Shown: positions 13,035 through 21,551, numbered from the stretch's first letter. The stretch: DNA of 42,423 bases from Campylobacterota bacterium (GCA_009930355.1 RZYK01000003.1:1-42423), one strand, 5' to 3'. A program made the numbers and translations. The notes: a model not told the origin generated them from the letters alone.

Positions 13035-13160
13035 GACTTACTCCTTTATATATTAAGAATTATATTACAAATCGTCATAAAAAGCGTAAATTTTAATAAA
13101 ATTACAAAATGCACTAAAAATTAATATTCCTTTTAACCACAATATGCAATAATTACCACC
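13035..13160. promoter_or_regulatory. lysis-lysogeny switch: divergent promoters and operator
   Basis: A 126-bp AT-rich gap between the repressor and the Cro-like gene. On the minus strand TATAAT at 13059-13064 is a good -10 for the repressor (start about 25 nt upstream of its ATG). An imperfect 20-bp dyad, GTAAATTTTAATAAAATTAC (13086-13105), is the best operator candidate, with inner arms AATTTTA/TAAAATT. For the rightward gene AATAAT (13148-13153) would give an almost leaderless mRNA. A more upstream TTAATATTC is an alternative. Confidence 0.6.
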
Positions 13161-13370
13161 ATGAAAACAAGAAAAGAGATTAAGGCAGTCCTTTTGGACG
13201 TGGGGTACTCTTTGCAGATGGCAACCGCCATTATGGCAGGGCGTAGGGGAATTAGTTTTGAGGCACTTTGTGCGCTTGAAGAGCGTTATGGAGTGACCGC
13301 TTTGAGATTTAAGATGATGATAGATGCTCTTCCGAAGCATGAAAGAAGAAAGAGAAAAAATGTTGAATAG
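13161..13370 (+). CDS. Cro-like small HTH regulator
   Basis: A 69-aa basic protein at the position of Cro, divergent from the repressor. Residues 16-48 (YSLQMATAIMAGRRGI, then SFEALCALEERYGV) fit a helix-turn-helix. The tail is strongly basic (KHERRKRKN). It has no peptidase domain. It should bind the shared operators and favour the lytic pathway. The family is not recognised by sequence, and the call rests on size, HTH and position. Confidence 0.55.
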   Translation: MKTRKEIKAVLLDVGYSLQMATAIMAGRRGISFEALCALEERYGVTALRFKMMIDALPKHERRKRKNVE

Positions 13371-13626
13371 TAGCCAAAAAGAGTACGTCATTAAACGCTT
13401 GATGGAAGATGGACAAATTAGCCGAAATCATTGCTTATCACACTACATTTCACGCCTAGGTGCAATTATTTGTGATTTGAAAAAAGATGGATTTGAAATT
13501 AGTGGTGATTATGAAAAAGTAGGGAACGGCAAAGACTTTGTTTACAGACTACTCAATGCCGAACAACTTAAAAGTCAGGGTAATTGTACCACAAATGCCG
13601 ACTCATTACAAGAGGTGTCAGCATGA
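13360..13626 (+). CDS. winged-helix DNA-binding protein
   Basis: An 88-aa protein beginning MLNSSQKEYVIKRLMEDG. Its layout is typical of small phage winged-helix proteins: helix (QKEYVIKRLMEDGQIS), helix (NHCLSHYISRLGAIICDLKKDGFEI) and a wing with GKDFVYRL. The ATG at 13360 is chosen for its purine-rich upstream run and its short overlap with the preceding gene. It overlaps the initiator gene by 4 nt. It probably regulates or assists early rightward expression or replication. Confidence 0.6.
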   Translation: MLNSSQKEYVIKRLMEDGQISRNHCLSHYISRLGAIICDLKKDGFEISGDYEKVGNGKDFVYRLLNAEQLKSQGNCTTNADSLQEVSA

Positions 13627-14327
13627 AAAGATACATCTCGATTGATATGAAAGCGATGAAAGAAAACAATCTCTCACTAGAGGAATGGGTCTTATTAGAG
13701 AACATTTATTTTTTGAGCAACAATGAATACCGTGCATGTTATGCAAGTAAAGACAGCCTAAGAGAATACATAGGCGTGTCGAATGGACAGATTTATAAAA
13801 TCCTAAAAGACCTCGAAGAAAAAGGCTTCTTAGTAAAAAACTCATTTGGTCATTTACAGGTCACTCAAAAGTATTTAAACATGGTCTGTACACACTCTCC
13901 AAAAAATGGAGACACTCTCCAAAATATTAAGTATGACTCTCCAAAAAATGGAGACGAGACTCTCCAAAAAATGGAGACAAAGAAAGAGAATTTAAGAGAG
14001 TTATTAAGAGAGAAAGAAAAAGAATCTAAAGATTCTACAAAGAAAGCACCTTTTGAACTACCAACATGGCTCAACTTAGAAGCTTGGGAGAATTGGGTTC
14101 AACACCGCAAAGAAATCAAAAAGCCTCTAACGCCTACGAGCATCAAACAGCAAATCAAGCTCTTAGAAGCCAACAAATCTGACCACGTAGAAATCATTGA
14201 AACTTCAATCAGTTGTGGCTACATGGGGCTGTTCCCAATTAAAAGCGATGGCAAGAAAGCCCTAATGGACAGATGCCTAAACGAAAAAAAACGCAACTAC
14301 ACGATTGACCCAAACAACCCATTCTAG
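13623..14327 (+). CDS. replication initiator-like protein (winged helix, O/DnaT-like)
   Basis: A 234-aa protein starting at ATG 13623 after AAGAGGTG. The N-terminal 80 residues are a winged helix (LSLEEWVLLENIYFLS; KDSLREYIGVSNGQIYKILKDL). A linker with three SPKNGD-like repeats and a charged KEKESKD run follows. The C-terminal domain (LEAWENWVQHRKEIKKPLTP, then IETSISCGYMGLF) is like the C-terminal part of phage replication proteins that hand over to a helicase loader. It overlaps the preceding gene by 4 nt, and a DnaC-like gene follows after 9 nt. It is the likely protein to bind the iterons at 11259-11452. Confidence 0.65.
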   Translation: MKRYISIDMKAMKENNLSLEEWVLLENIYFLSNNEYRACYASKDSLREYIGVSNGQIYKILKDLEEKGFLVKNSFGHLQVTQKYLNMVCTHSPKNGDTLQNIKYDSPKNGDETLQKMETKKENLRELLREKEKESKDSTKKAPFELPTWLNLEAWENWVQHRKEIKKPLTPTSIKQQIKLLEANKSDHVEIIETSISCGYMGLFPIKSDGKKALMDRCLNEKKRNYTIDPNNPF

Positions 14328-14336
14328 GAGATGATG

Positions 14337-15026
14337 ATGGAAATTAAAACTTTTACCTGCAAAAAACATGGAGACTTTAAAGCAAGAGCTATCGTGTGTC
14401 TTGGTATGGAGATTTCGCCTACGTGTCCTCTTTGTCAAAAAGAGTTGGACGATGCAGAAGCGAGAGAGATTGCTGAACGAGAAGAATACGATAAAAATGG
14501 TCGTATTTCGGTATGGGCGGAGAGAGCAAACATCCCAAAGTTGTACCGAAGAAGAGAGCAAATGATTCCAAATGGCAATCAAGTTGAGGCTTTAAACTAT
14601 GCGTTTGATAGAAACTTAATCATCGTTGGAAGCGTTGGAACAGGCAAGACAATGGTCGCTTCACACTTGGGCATGAAAGCGATTGAGCAACACAAAACAG
14701 TACGTTATCTCTACGCAAGTGACATCGCCACCAGAGTCAAAGATACATGGGGAAGCAAGGTTATTAGCGAGAGAGAAGTCATTGATGACCTCATTGCCTG
14801 TGACCTGCTTATCCTAGATGAGATTGGCAGATGCGAATACAACGAATGGATTTTTAAAGTTCTTGATGGTCGCTACATGGAGCAGAGACCGACAATTTTC
14901 ACAGGGAACATTGACGTAAAAGAGTTGCCAAAAATTTTAGGTGATGCTATTGCTTCACGCCTTAGAACAAACGTAAAAGTGATTACGTTTGGGGAAACAG
15001 ACCAACGAAAAGCGAGGGTTGCATAA
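14337..15026 (+). CDS. DnaC-like helicase loader, AAA+ ATPase
   Basis: A 229-aa protein with an N-terminal zinc-binding region (C8, H11, C30, C33), Walker A GSVGTGKT (98-105), Walker B LLILDEIG (157-164) and a sensor N191 in FTGN, as in DnaC/IstB-type ATPases. It should load the host replicative helicase at the phage origin. Three ATGs stand in a row after AGGAG (14331, 14334, 14337). The third has the best spacing (6 nt) and is chosen here. It forms the replication unit with the initiator upstream. Confidence 0.85.
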   Translation: MEIKTFTCKKHGDFKARAIVCLGMEISPTCPLCQKELDDAEAREIAEREEYDKNGRISVWAERANIPKLYRRREQMIPNGNQVEALNYAFDRNLIIVGSVGTGKTMVASHLGMKAIEQHKTVRYLYASDIATRVKDTWGSKVISEREVIDDLIACDLLILDEIGRCEYNEWIFKVLDGRYMEQRPTIFTGNIDVKELPKILGDAIASRLRTNVKVITFGETDQRKARVA

Positions 15027-15202
15027 TGGCTAAACAGAAAAAAAATATCGAAGTGAACGAAAAAAAAGAACGATACCAAATCATTTGTCATTCGTGTGGC
15101 ACAAAGTGGAACACAGATTTTCTTGTTGGCTGTGCATGTGGCAACAGACATCTCTTGGTGAACGACCATGAAAAATTAACAAGCAGGTACTTAGACCTAT
15201 GA
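15026..15202 (+). CDS. 58-aa zinc-ribbon protein
   Basis: Begins MAKQKKNIEVNEKKERYQII, then CHSCGTKW and later GCACGNRHL. The C22-x2-C25 and C37-x-C39 pairs make a small zinc ribbon. It overlaps the helicase loader by 1 nt and the next gene by 4 nt, so it is a true member of the operon despite its size. The function is unknown. Ribbons in this place may assist replication or recombination proteins. Confidence 0.65.
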   Translation: MAKQKKNIEVNEKKERYQIICHSCGTKWNTDFLVGCACGNRHLLVNDHEKLTSRYLDL

Positions 15203-15558
15203 CAACATCAATAAAAGCAAAAAAATATGGCAACAAAAAAGTTGAAGCTGATGGCTTCGTATTTGATTCGACCAAAGAGTTTAATCGCTACTACGAACTA
15301 AAACTCTTGCAACGTGCAGGGAGAATCAGAAAGCTTGAGGTGCATCCAAAATTTGAGCTTCAACCAAAGTTTATAGACAAGAGTGGCGTTGCTCATAGGG
15401 CTATTACTTACAGTGGAGATTTCGCTTACATCGAAAATGATTTACATGTAGTGGAGGATGTTAAGTCTGAGATGACACGCAAACTTGCACAATACAGAGA
15501 CAAAAAGAAAATGTTTCTCTATAAGTTCCCTGATATTATTTTTAAAGAGGTTCTATGA
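15199..15558 (+). CDS. DUF1064-family nuclease (PD-(D/E)XK-like)
   Basis: A 119-aa protein with the conserved blocks of this phage family: FDSTKEFNRYYELKLL (residues 22-37), LEVHPKFEL, ITYSGDFAYIE (D near 74) and HVVEDVKS (85-92). The E near 28, the D in GDF and the ExK-like D-V-K are in the order of a PD-(D/E)XK active site, as in Holliday-junction resolvases. It probably resolves branched DNA before packaging. It is encoded just ahead of the terminase genes, overlapping both neighbours by 4 nt. Confidence 0.75.
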   Translation: MTTSIKAKKYGNKKVEADGFVFDSTKEFNRYYELKLLQRAGRIRKLEVHPKFELQPKFIDKSGVAHRAITYSGDFAYIENDLHVVEDVKSEMTRKLAQYRDKKKMFLYKFPDIIFKEVL

Positions 15559-16109
15559 AGTTGTCTCCTGCGGATAAGAAGCGTGTGCAAGAGAGTGTCA
15601 TAAAGCAATATGCCAAAGACATTTTCATTCAAAGCGATGTCACTCTTGAAGCATTGACTGAGCATATTAACATGGAGTACGAAAGAAAGTTCTCTGTAAC
15701 GACTCTAAATAAATGGTGCTTAGAAGATTTTTGGGATGACAAGAGAGATGAGTTTAAGAAAAAAGAGGCGAAGCTAAAAGAGAAAACAAAGCAGTATGAC
15801 CTCAAAAAAGAGATGGACGACAAAGACTACGACAAGATTACAGAATTGACGGAACTATTGGAGGAGAAATTTCGCATGAACCCAAATGCGAAAGACCTTG
15901 TAGCCGTCATTACAGGCATGAAATACGCAAGGGAACTTAGGACGAGCGCACTTGTAGATGAGAAGCACAATGAGATTTCTGTGATTCTTGCACAGTACAA
16001 CCAAACGGTTATCAATCAGGCTCAAATTCCTCAGCAAATTCAAGAAGCCAAAGATGAAATCGTATTTGACATAACAACGGAGATAGCAAATGTCAGCCGT
16101 AGTCACTAA
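15555..16109 (+). CDS. probable small terminase subunit
   Basis: A 184-aa protein directly upstream of, and overlapping by 20 nt, the large terminase. Residues 10-55 can form a helix-turn-helix (DVTLEALTEHINMEYERKFSVTTLNKW). A long charged coiled coil (65-110, KKKEAKLKEKTKQYDLKKEM) and a helical end follow. This matches small terminases: DNA binding first, then oligomerisation. The sequence family is not recognised. The call depends on order and architecture. Confidence 0.6.
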   Translation: MKLSPADKKRVQESVIKQYAKDIFIQSDVTLEALTEHINMEYERKFSVTTLNKWCLEDFWDDKRDEFKKKEAKLKEKTKQYDLKKEMDDKDYDKITELTELLEEKFRMNPNAKDLVAVITGMKYARELRTSALVDEKHNEISVILAQYNQTVINQAQIPQQIQEAKDEIVFDITTEIANVSRSH

Positions 16110-17493
16110 AGCAGAAATGCAACAGTTTATCAAGCTATGCCAAAAGCTTGAAACCTTTGTCTTACATGTAATAAGAGCTACGCCATCAGAACAGCAGATG
16201 GATATTATCAGGGCGATTGATGCAGGGGATAAGCGTATTGCTGTGAAGAGCGGACATGGGACGGGTAAAAGTACCCTCCTTTCGTGGATTTCCTTGTGGG
16301 TTGGCGTGAGTAAGTATGATGCAAAAATTCCTATCACCGCACCATCTGCGCCACAGCTCTTATCTACGTTGATGCCTGAGATTAAAAAATGGCGCAATGT
16401 TTTGCCATCGGTTCTTCAAGAGAGCATCGACATCAAGATGGACACGGCTCATTTTAAAAATGGAAATGACCTTATCATGCGTACCGCACGAAAGGAAAGC
16501 CCAGAGGCGTTGCAAGGCTACCACGCCACCAACCTTTTCTTTCTCGTTGATGAGGGTTCAGGTGTACCTGACAATATCTTTGAGGTTGTAGAGGGTGCGC
16601 TTACAGGGGAACATAACGTCATTATCATGGTGGGAAACCCAACACGAACAAGTGGGTATTTTTACAATGCGTTCAACAAGAACAAGGAATTATGGAAAAC
16701 ATTTACGCTCAACGCAGAAAAGAGTTCAAACGTCAGTAAGGATGTAGTTGAACTTAGACGTAAACAGTATGGCATTGATTCTGACGTGTACCGTGTGCGT
16801 GTCCTTGGTGAGTTTCCTCGTGCTTCAAGCGATGCTCTTTTTAGCGTGGAAGTGTTAGAGGAGGCGACAAAGAGAGAAGTTTATGCGGATGATGGTGATG
16901 AGATATGGGGCTTAGACGTTGCTTGGTATGGCGATGATAAGAGTTGTTTGGCAAAACGTAAAGGGTACTTTTTAAGACCTCTTGAAACAAGAGAAAAACA
17001 AAGCACCTTGGAAACATCGAGTTGGGTTATCAGCGAATATCACAAAGCGCATATCAAGCCTGTGGCAATTTTTGTGGATAACAACGGTGTGGGCGCAGGT
17101 GTTTATGACCAACTCATTCAAGCAGGGCTACCAATTTTTGACGGTAACTCCTCTCGTGCAAGTTCAGAGTTTGGGTTGGCAAACAAGCGTATTGAGATGT
17201 ATCAACGCCTATCGAAGAAGCTTGATAATATGAAGATTCCTGATGATGATGATTTGATTGGTGAGCTTTCTTCTGTGCGTTATATCATAAGCGAAAAGGG
17301 TCTTTTGATGTTGGAGCCGAAAGTTGAGACTAAAAAAAGATTAGGGAGGTCGCCAGATAGAGGTGATGCGGTAGCATTGACATTTTATGAGGACATATTT
17401 ATTTCTGATGTGCAAGAGAATGTACAAAGTAAACGTATGGAAAAGGCAGATGAAATGCGTAACAGTAGTAGTGATGTGGGGATGGCATGGTAA
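16090..17493 (+). CDS. terL: large terminase subunit (packaging ATPase and nuclease)
   Basis: A 467-aa packaging motor. The ATPase domain has Walker A SGHGTGKS (54-61), Walker B FFLVDEGSG with D154 and E155, and a coupling motif VGNPTR near 181. The RNaseH-like nuclease domain has D276 (GLDVAWYGDD), D330 (FVDNNGVGAGVYD) and D426 (RSPDRGDAVAL). It cuts the DNA concatemer and drives it into the procapsid through the portal. Length and motifs are all normal, and the gene is intact. Confidence 0.93.
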   Translation: MSAVVTKAEMQQFIKLCQKLETFVLHVIRATPSEQQMDIIRAIDAGDKRIAVKSGHGTGKSTLLSWISLWVGVSKYDAKIPITAPSAPQLLSTLMPEIKKWRNVLPSVLQESIDIKMDTAHFKNGNDLIMRTARKESPEALQGYHATNLFFLVDEGSGVPDNIFEVVEGALTGEHNVIIMVGNPTRTSGYFYNAFNKNKELWKTFTLNAEKSSNVSKDVVELRRKQYGIDSDVYRVRVLGEFPRASSDALFSVEVLEEATKREVYADDGDEIWGLDVAWYGDDKSCLAKRKGYFLRPLETREKQSTLETSSWVISEYHKAHIKPVAIFVDNNGVGAGVYDQLIQAGLPIFDGNSSRASSEFGLANKRIEMYQRLSKKLDNMKIPDDDDLIGELSSVRYIISEKGLLMLEPKVETKKRLGRSPDRGDAVALTFYEDIFISDVQENVQSKRMEKADEMRNSSSDVGMAW

Positions 17494-17759
17494 TAGATAG
17501 ATGGAATATGAACAGGGAAATCAATGCAGACATCCTTGTGGATTTATGTGGTGGCAACATTTTAGAGACTATCAATGTAGCCAAAAAATACAATGGTGTT
17601 AAAGTAACTGTGTCTTTAAAAACATTGGAACGCATAGCCGTTAAGCGTTTTGCAGATGCAGGTTGGAGCATTTTATCTATTGCTGAGGCGTTGCAGATTC
17701 CTAAAAGCAGGGTAACACGAATTATCACAAAGGAGGTTGAGTATGAGTGCAGGGCTTAA
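17487..17759 (+). CDS. Mor-like transcription regulator between terminase and portal
   Basis: A 90-aa protein with the outline of the Mor/C family of phage middle/late activators. First comes a dimerisation part (ILVDLCGGNILETINVAKKY then NGVKVTVSL), then a C-terminal helix-turn-helix (KRFADAGWSILSIAEALQIPKSRVTRII) with the typical spacing. It overlaps the terminase end by 7 nt and the portal start by 17 nt. Mor proteins bind upstream of promoters that lack a good -35. This makes it the best candidate to activate the four repeated late promoter elements in this phage. The link is inference. Confidence 0.55.
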   Translation: MVIDRWNMNREINADILVDLCGGNILETINVAKKYNGVKVTVSLKTLERIAVKRFADAGWSILSIAEALQIPKSRVTRIITKEVEYECRA

Positions 17760-19326
17760 TAAAAATCAAGAACAAATTTTATCTTTAAAGAGTGTTGCCA
17801 TTAATGGATACGACAAGGTTGTTTCACAGTTTTTGGAACTCGAAAAAGGGTACATGGCGTTTTTAGGTGAGGACGTTATTAAGAGTTTAAGGAGAAGAGG
17901 AAAGTCTTATATCCCTACTCAAATCATTCGTGCAAAGGTGCGTAAGATTGAGAGAGACATAATGAAAACTTATTTTGCAACGGATGAATTGGGTACAGTT
18001 GAAATTGATGGCGATGAAAAACTTAGTGCAGTGATGCAAAAGAAGCTCGGAGAATATGCATCAGCAAAGGCGAGTCTTTACACCATCATGCGACCACTTA
18101 TACGAGATGCGTTGGTTTATGGCACAACGGTTTTGAAAGTGTATTGGAGTGAGGCTAAAAACAAGGTTATTATTCAGCCACGCTCTTTGTCTGAAATCTG
18201 CATTGACCCATACGCACGAAATCATTTTGATGCGAAGTTTATGGTTGATAGATTTTTTATGACCATTGCTGATGTTAGGGCATCGTTTAAAAAAGCAAAA
18301 AAAATGGATTTAAGCAATGCCATTAGCTCAACATCCTCTAATAATATCTTGAAAAATCAAGAGCAAACATTAAGTGAGTATCAACGTATTGAGGTTACAG
18401 AAGTGTACCGCTTGGTTGATGGCAAATGGTTTGTATCTACTATCGTTGGGAATGAATTTTTACGCACAGACGTTGAGTTAAAAGATGGCAATCCTATTAT
18501 GTTTGGTGTTATCTTCCCACAATTTGTAGGGCTAAAAGAGTATCAAGCAATTCGCTCTTACGGTGATAGTTACATTGCGCCAATGATACCTGTTCAAACG
18601 CAGTACATTGTTTCACGCAACCAACAGTTTGATGCGATTGATTTGCAACTCAACCCACGCTTTTTGGCAACAAGAAACTCAGGTCTTAGAGACGATGATT
18701 TGGGTTCTAATAAAAAGAAGATTCAGGTAAACAGTCTTGACTCGATTAAAGAGCTACCTGCTCCAAACATCAATCAGTCCATTTTTGATACGAATAAGCT
18801 GGACGAGGAGCTTCAAGAGGTTGGTGGTTTGCCAAAATTTGCACAAGGCATTGCTACATCATCAACGCCAAATTCGGCAACAGGTACATCGCTTCTATCT
18901 GAGAACGGAAATACAACCGTTGATGACATCATTACCTCATTGAATGAGAATTTGATACAAGCGTTGCTAACACGCATTTTGAAGCTGACATACAAGTATG
19001 AGGTTTCAACAGATTTTGCAGGGTGCGATAGGGCAAAAGAGATTGTTAAAAACGTGCGTATTAATGCAGGTATTGGCGCAATGACAAGGGAGACACGCCT
19101 TAGTAATCTCGATAACGCTATTTTGTCTCTATCAAATACTATCAAGCTTTTCTTAGATGGTGGAATGCAACAAAAGGCTGTGGAATACATTGTTGTTCTT
19201 GATGAACTAACTAAAGAAAAAGCCAAAATGCTCGGCGTTAAAAACATAGAGGAGAAAATGAAAAATGCAATCAACGTACTTGGACAACAGCCAATTTCAA
19301 TCAACGCAACAGGAGGAGTTATTTGA
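17743..19326 (+). CDS. portal protein (head-tail connector, podovirus type)
   Basis: A 527-aa protein starting at ATG 17743, with AGGAGG 8 nt upstream. Features match portal proteins of podoviruses: an N-terminal helical part, IIQPRSLSEICIDPYARNHFDAKF in the wing, a central PQFVGLKEYQAIRSYGDSYI segment, then the clip/stem region, and a long helical end after a flexible TSSTPNSATGTSLLSENG loop. Twelve copies form the packaging vertex. It lies downstream of terL and upstream of scaffold and capsid, as expected. Confidence 0.85.
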   Translation: MSAGLNKNQEQILSLKSVAINGYDKVVSQFLELEKGYMAFLGEDVIKSLRRRGKSYIPTQIIRAKVRKIERDIMKTYFATDELGTVEIDGDEKLSAVMQKKLGEYASAKASLYTIMRPLIRDALVYGTTVLKVYWSEAKNKVIIQPRSLSEICIDPYARNHFDAKFMVDRFFMTIADVRASFKKAKKMDLSNAISSTSSNNILKNQEQTLSEYQRIEVTEVYRLVDGKWFVSTIVGNEFLRTDVELKDGNPIMFGVIFPQFVGLKEYQAIRSYGDSYIAPMIPVQTQYIVSRNQQFDAIDLQLNPRFLATRNSGLRDDDLGSNKKKIQVNSLDSIKELPAPNINQSIFDTNKLDEELQEVGGLPKFAQGIATSSTPNSATGTSLLSENGNTTVDDIITSLNENLIQALLTRILKLTYKYEVSTDFAGCDRAKEIVKNVRINAGIGAMTRETRLSNLDNAILSLSNTIKLFLDGGMQQKAVEYIVVLDELTKEKAKMLGVKNIEEKMKNAINVLGQQPISINATGGVI

Positions 19327-19582
19327 TGATGGCATAGAAGATTTTGGAAAACCTGAAACGGCACAAAAGCTTGAAACGCTTAAAATTTTTAAGGAGAGTT
19401 GGCTTTATGAGGAAATAATAAGTTCATTGCGAGAGAAATATCAGGCTCTGTTTGATGAGGCGGTGACTGAAACAAACAGGGATATTCGCTCTGATAAGTT
19501 AGAACAAATGAAAGGTGTTGCTTTTGCAACAGGAATATTTGACATGTTAGAAAATGAATTAAAACAACAACTAGGAGAATGA
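19265..19582 (+). CDS. 105-aa hypothetical protein between portal and scaffold
   Basis: Starts inside the last 62 nt of the portal gene in another frame and ends 4 nt before the chosen scaffold start. Helical and acidic (LEQMKGVAFATGIFDMLENEL). The end (IFDMLENELKQQL) looks like a peptide-binding or oligomerisation helix. A gene in this position is often a small head-assembly factor. No family is recognised. Confidence 0.6.
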   Translation: MQSTYLDNSQFQSTQQEELFDDGIEDFGKPETAQKLETLKIFKESWLYEEIISSLREKYQALFDEAVTETNRDIRSDKLEQMKGVAFATGIFDMLENELKQQLGE

Positions 19583-19584
19583 TA

Positions 19585-20103
19585 ATGAACGCACCAATGA
19601 CACCCGAAATGCAACAAGCCCTTATGGCAGGACAAGCCCCAATGATGCAACAACCACAAGCCCCAATGATGCAACCACAGATGCCAATGCAACCTGAGGT
19701 TTCTGCCCCAAACGAGGACGATATTGCTCAGGCTAAAAAAATGCTAGGGCTTGATGTCTTAGAAGATAGCATGAAATACGATAAAAGTGTTGCCTCTACC
19801 TTGCAGACATTCCCTGAACTTACCAAAGATGTGATTGAAGTGGAACTCGTAAAAATTGAGGAAAAAGACCCCGTGTTGGCAAAACAGATTAGAACGAGTG
19901 AAGAGGGCATGAAGATGTTTGCACGAGGAATTATGCCATCAATCAAGCCTAATGCAAAACCTGATAGTGTTACCGATGACTCTTCTTCTTCTGCACAAGG
20001 AGGTGTGGATGCAGACCTTGAAACGAAAGTAAAACAAGGAACGGCTACGAAAGTTGAAGTTGGAAAATACATCGGTCAATTTAAGTCATCTTCAAAAAAA
20101 TAG
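19585..20103 (+). CDS. probable scaffolding protein
   Basis: A 172-aa protein with a low-complexity start rich in M, Q and P (MTPEMQQALMAGQAPMMQQP and similar repeats), a helical acidic centre and a short basic C-terminus (QFKSSSKK). Scaffolding proteins of podoviruses have this disordered-helical-basic layout, and it sits directly before the capsid gene. ATG 19585 is chosen for its 7-nt spacing from AGGAG. The stop overlaps the AAATA part of the late promoter element. Confidence 0.65.
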   Translation: MNAPMTPEMQQALMAGQAPMMQQPQAPMMQPQMPMQPEVSAPNEDDIAQAKKMLGLDVLEDSMKYDKSVASTLQTFPELTKDVIEVELVKIEEKDPVLAKQIRTSEEGMKMFARGIMPSIKPNAKPDSVTDDSSSSAQGGVDADLETKVKQGTATKVEVGKYIGQFKSSSKK

Positions 20104-20105
20104 GT

Positions 20106-20160
20106 ATTCATTTCTAGCCTTGCTCCCTTGTAAACTTTGCTCGAAAGTAAAACAAGGGAG
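20106..20160 (+). promoter_or_regulatory. late promoter inside an RBS-masking hairpin (capsid gene)
   Basis: ATTCATTT (20106-20113, weaker match to CTCTATTT), 17 nt, then a -10-like TAAACT (20131-20136). Around it are inverted arms CTCCCTTGT (20123-20131) and ACAAGGGAG (20152-20160). The second arm is the ribosome binding site of the capsid gene (ATG 20167). RNA that reads through would pair the site. RNA starting near 20143 would lack the left arm and expose it. It is the most diverged of four such elements. Confidence 0.55.
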
Positions 20161-20166
20161 ATAAAA

Positions 20167-21105
20167 ATGATTGCTTCGTACAACAATGGCATCAGTCACA
20201 AGCCCTCGATTATTGATAGCATTGTCAAGCTAGGTGTAAAATCTGCACCACTTGTCGAAACGCTTGGTTCAAAGCCAATCGCAAGTTATCTACATTCGTG
20301 GATTAGTGATAGATACCGTGACCCAAAAGATAACGCACGTTTAGAGGTTTCGGATTTTGCAGGTGGTTTAGTTCCTACTAAAACAAAAACAGCAAACCAA
20401 TGCCAAATTTTAACCAATGATGTTGATGTTTCCAAACGCCAACAAGACATTAGCCAATACGGCGAGGACGAGTTGCCTTATCAAAGAGCCAAAGTAGGAA
20501 TCGAACACGTAAAAGATTTAGAGTACGCACTCCTTGGTCTTGGAAATACAACGGTGTTTGATTCTCCAACAGCCATGACTGACAAAGTTGCAGGTCGTAT
20601 GGCAGGTCTTTTCTATTTTGTGCCAGAGGCTCATAGAAAAGATTATGACACCGATGGTGGCGACAACACTTCTGGTTTAACTGACTTTACGTTTGACCAC
20701 TTGCAAGAGATTATCCAGCCTGTATGGGAAAAGGGTGGGGTGGATGATGGCTCTTTTAGAGTTTACATGGGAAGCTCATTAAAGAACAAAGTGAACAAAT
20801 GGCTTGACACCATTCCTCACTTGCGAACTGTTCTTAAAGATGGCACAGTAAGTCCTTTGATTACAAAAATCGAAACAGACTTTGGAACGATTGACATTTA
20901 CTTACACCGCTTATTTGCAGGTGAAAAACTTAAAGACAAAATTTTGCTTGGTAAATTTGATGAGGCAAAAATCTGTTACTTAACAGAGACGGCTTTGGAA
21001 GATGTTGCGACCTCTAAAACCGCTACGTTTGAGCGTTATTATACCGATGCAACGCTTGAAGTGACAAACGCTGATTATTTTGCGTGTGCCTCTGGGTTGA
21101 AATAG
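20167..21105 (+). CDS. major capsid protein (HK97-fold type)
   Basis: A 312-aa protein. The ATG at 20167 follows AAGGGAG. The N-terminal arm (SKPIASYLHSWISDRYRDPKDNARLEVSDF), a TANQCQILTNDVDVSKRQQD stretch and an E-loop-like part resemble the SU10-type/DUF5309 capsid family. The central region contains GSSLKNKVNKWLDTI, and the C-terminal part ends in a beta strand (YTDATLEVTNADYFACASGL). Its place after scaffold and the strong ribosome binding site support the call. It builds the icosahedral shell. Confidence 0.8.
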   Translation: MIASYNNGISHKPSIIDSIVKLGVKSAPLVETLGSKPIASYLHSWISDRYRDPKDNARLEVSDFAGGLVPTKTKTANQCQILTNDVDVSKRQQDISQYGEDELPYQRAKVGIEHVKDLEYALLGLGNTTVFDSPTAMTDKVAGRMAGLFYFVPEAHRKDYDTDGGDNTSGLTDFTFDHLQEIIQPVWEKGGVDDGSFRVYMGSSLKNKVNKWLDTIPHLRTVLKDGTVSPLITKIETDFGTIDIYLHRLFAGEKLKDKILLGKFDEAKICYLTETALEDVATSKTATFERYYTDATLEVTNADYFACASGLK

Positions 21106-21106
21106 T

Positions 21107-21496
21107 ATGACCCACAAAGAGATTAAAGAACATTTAGCGTTGAAGCTAAAAGGGGATAATAGCAGTTTTGTTTTAACCCCCTTGGCGTTGCGTGAGGCAC
21201 TGTTTGATGTCTTGCGTAACACTCGCCCAATCTCTTACGTGGAAACAACCGAAGAAACATCAAAATACTTTAGAAAAATATCAACCACAGAACACTTACG
21301 ACTCCCTGTGGTTGATGAAACTCTGAGCGATGACACCGCTATTGACATGGAAGAAGAGTTGTGCATGGCGGTTGTATATTTTCTGTGCAGTTATGGCTCT
21401 TTTAAAAACAAAGAAGCGCACGAAAAGAAAGCAACGAAACTCATTTCAACCTATGATGTAAATGTGATTGATGCTTCTTTGGAAGAAGTTGATTGA
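21107..21496 (+). CDS. probable head-tail adaptor protein
   Basis: A 129-aa helical protein right after the capsid gene (1 nt gap). It has a long helix at the C-terminal half (TAIDMEEELCMAVVYFLCSYGSF, KEAHEKKATKLI), the shape of small adaptor proteins that dock on the portal. The family is not recognised from sequence. The call rests on size, fold pattern and position. Confidence 0.5.
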   Translation: MTHKEIKEHLALKLKGDNSSFVLTPLALREALFDVLRNTRPISYVETTEETSKYFRKISTTEHLRLPVVDETLSDDTAIDMEEELCMAVVYFLCSYGSFKNKEAHEKKATKLISTYDVNVIDASLEEVD

Positions 21497-21516
21497 CGAA
21501 AGAGAAATCTCTTTCG
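21497..21516 (+). other. perfect intercistronic hairpin after the adaptor gene
   Basis: CGAAAGAGA-AA-TCTCTTTCG, a 9-bp perfect stem starting right after the adaptor stop codon, followed at once by a second small one (AGCC-AATA-GGCT). No T-tract follows. It could stop ribosomes or exonucleases, or mark an RNase III site. Confidence 0.5.
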
Positions 21517-21551
21517 TGAGCCAATAGGCTTAATTTATTTAGGAGAAAAAT

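Noticed and set aside
18813..19364. 183-codon minus-strand frame opposite the portal gene
   Set aside because: It is the antisense of a clear portal gene, with no ribosome binding site and low-quality composition.
21497..21516. Fifth RBS-masking hairpin before the Ig-domain gene
   Set aside because: The hairpin is perfect but does not include the AGGAG ribosome site further downstream, and no promoter motif lies inside.
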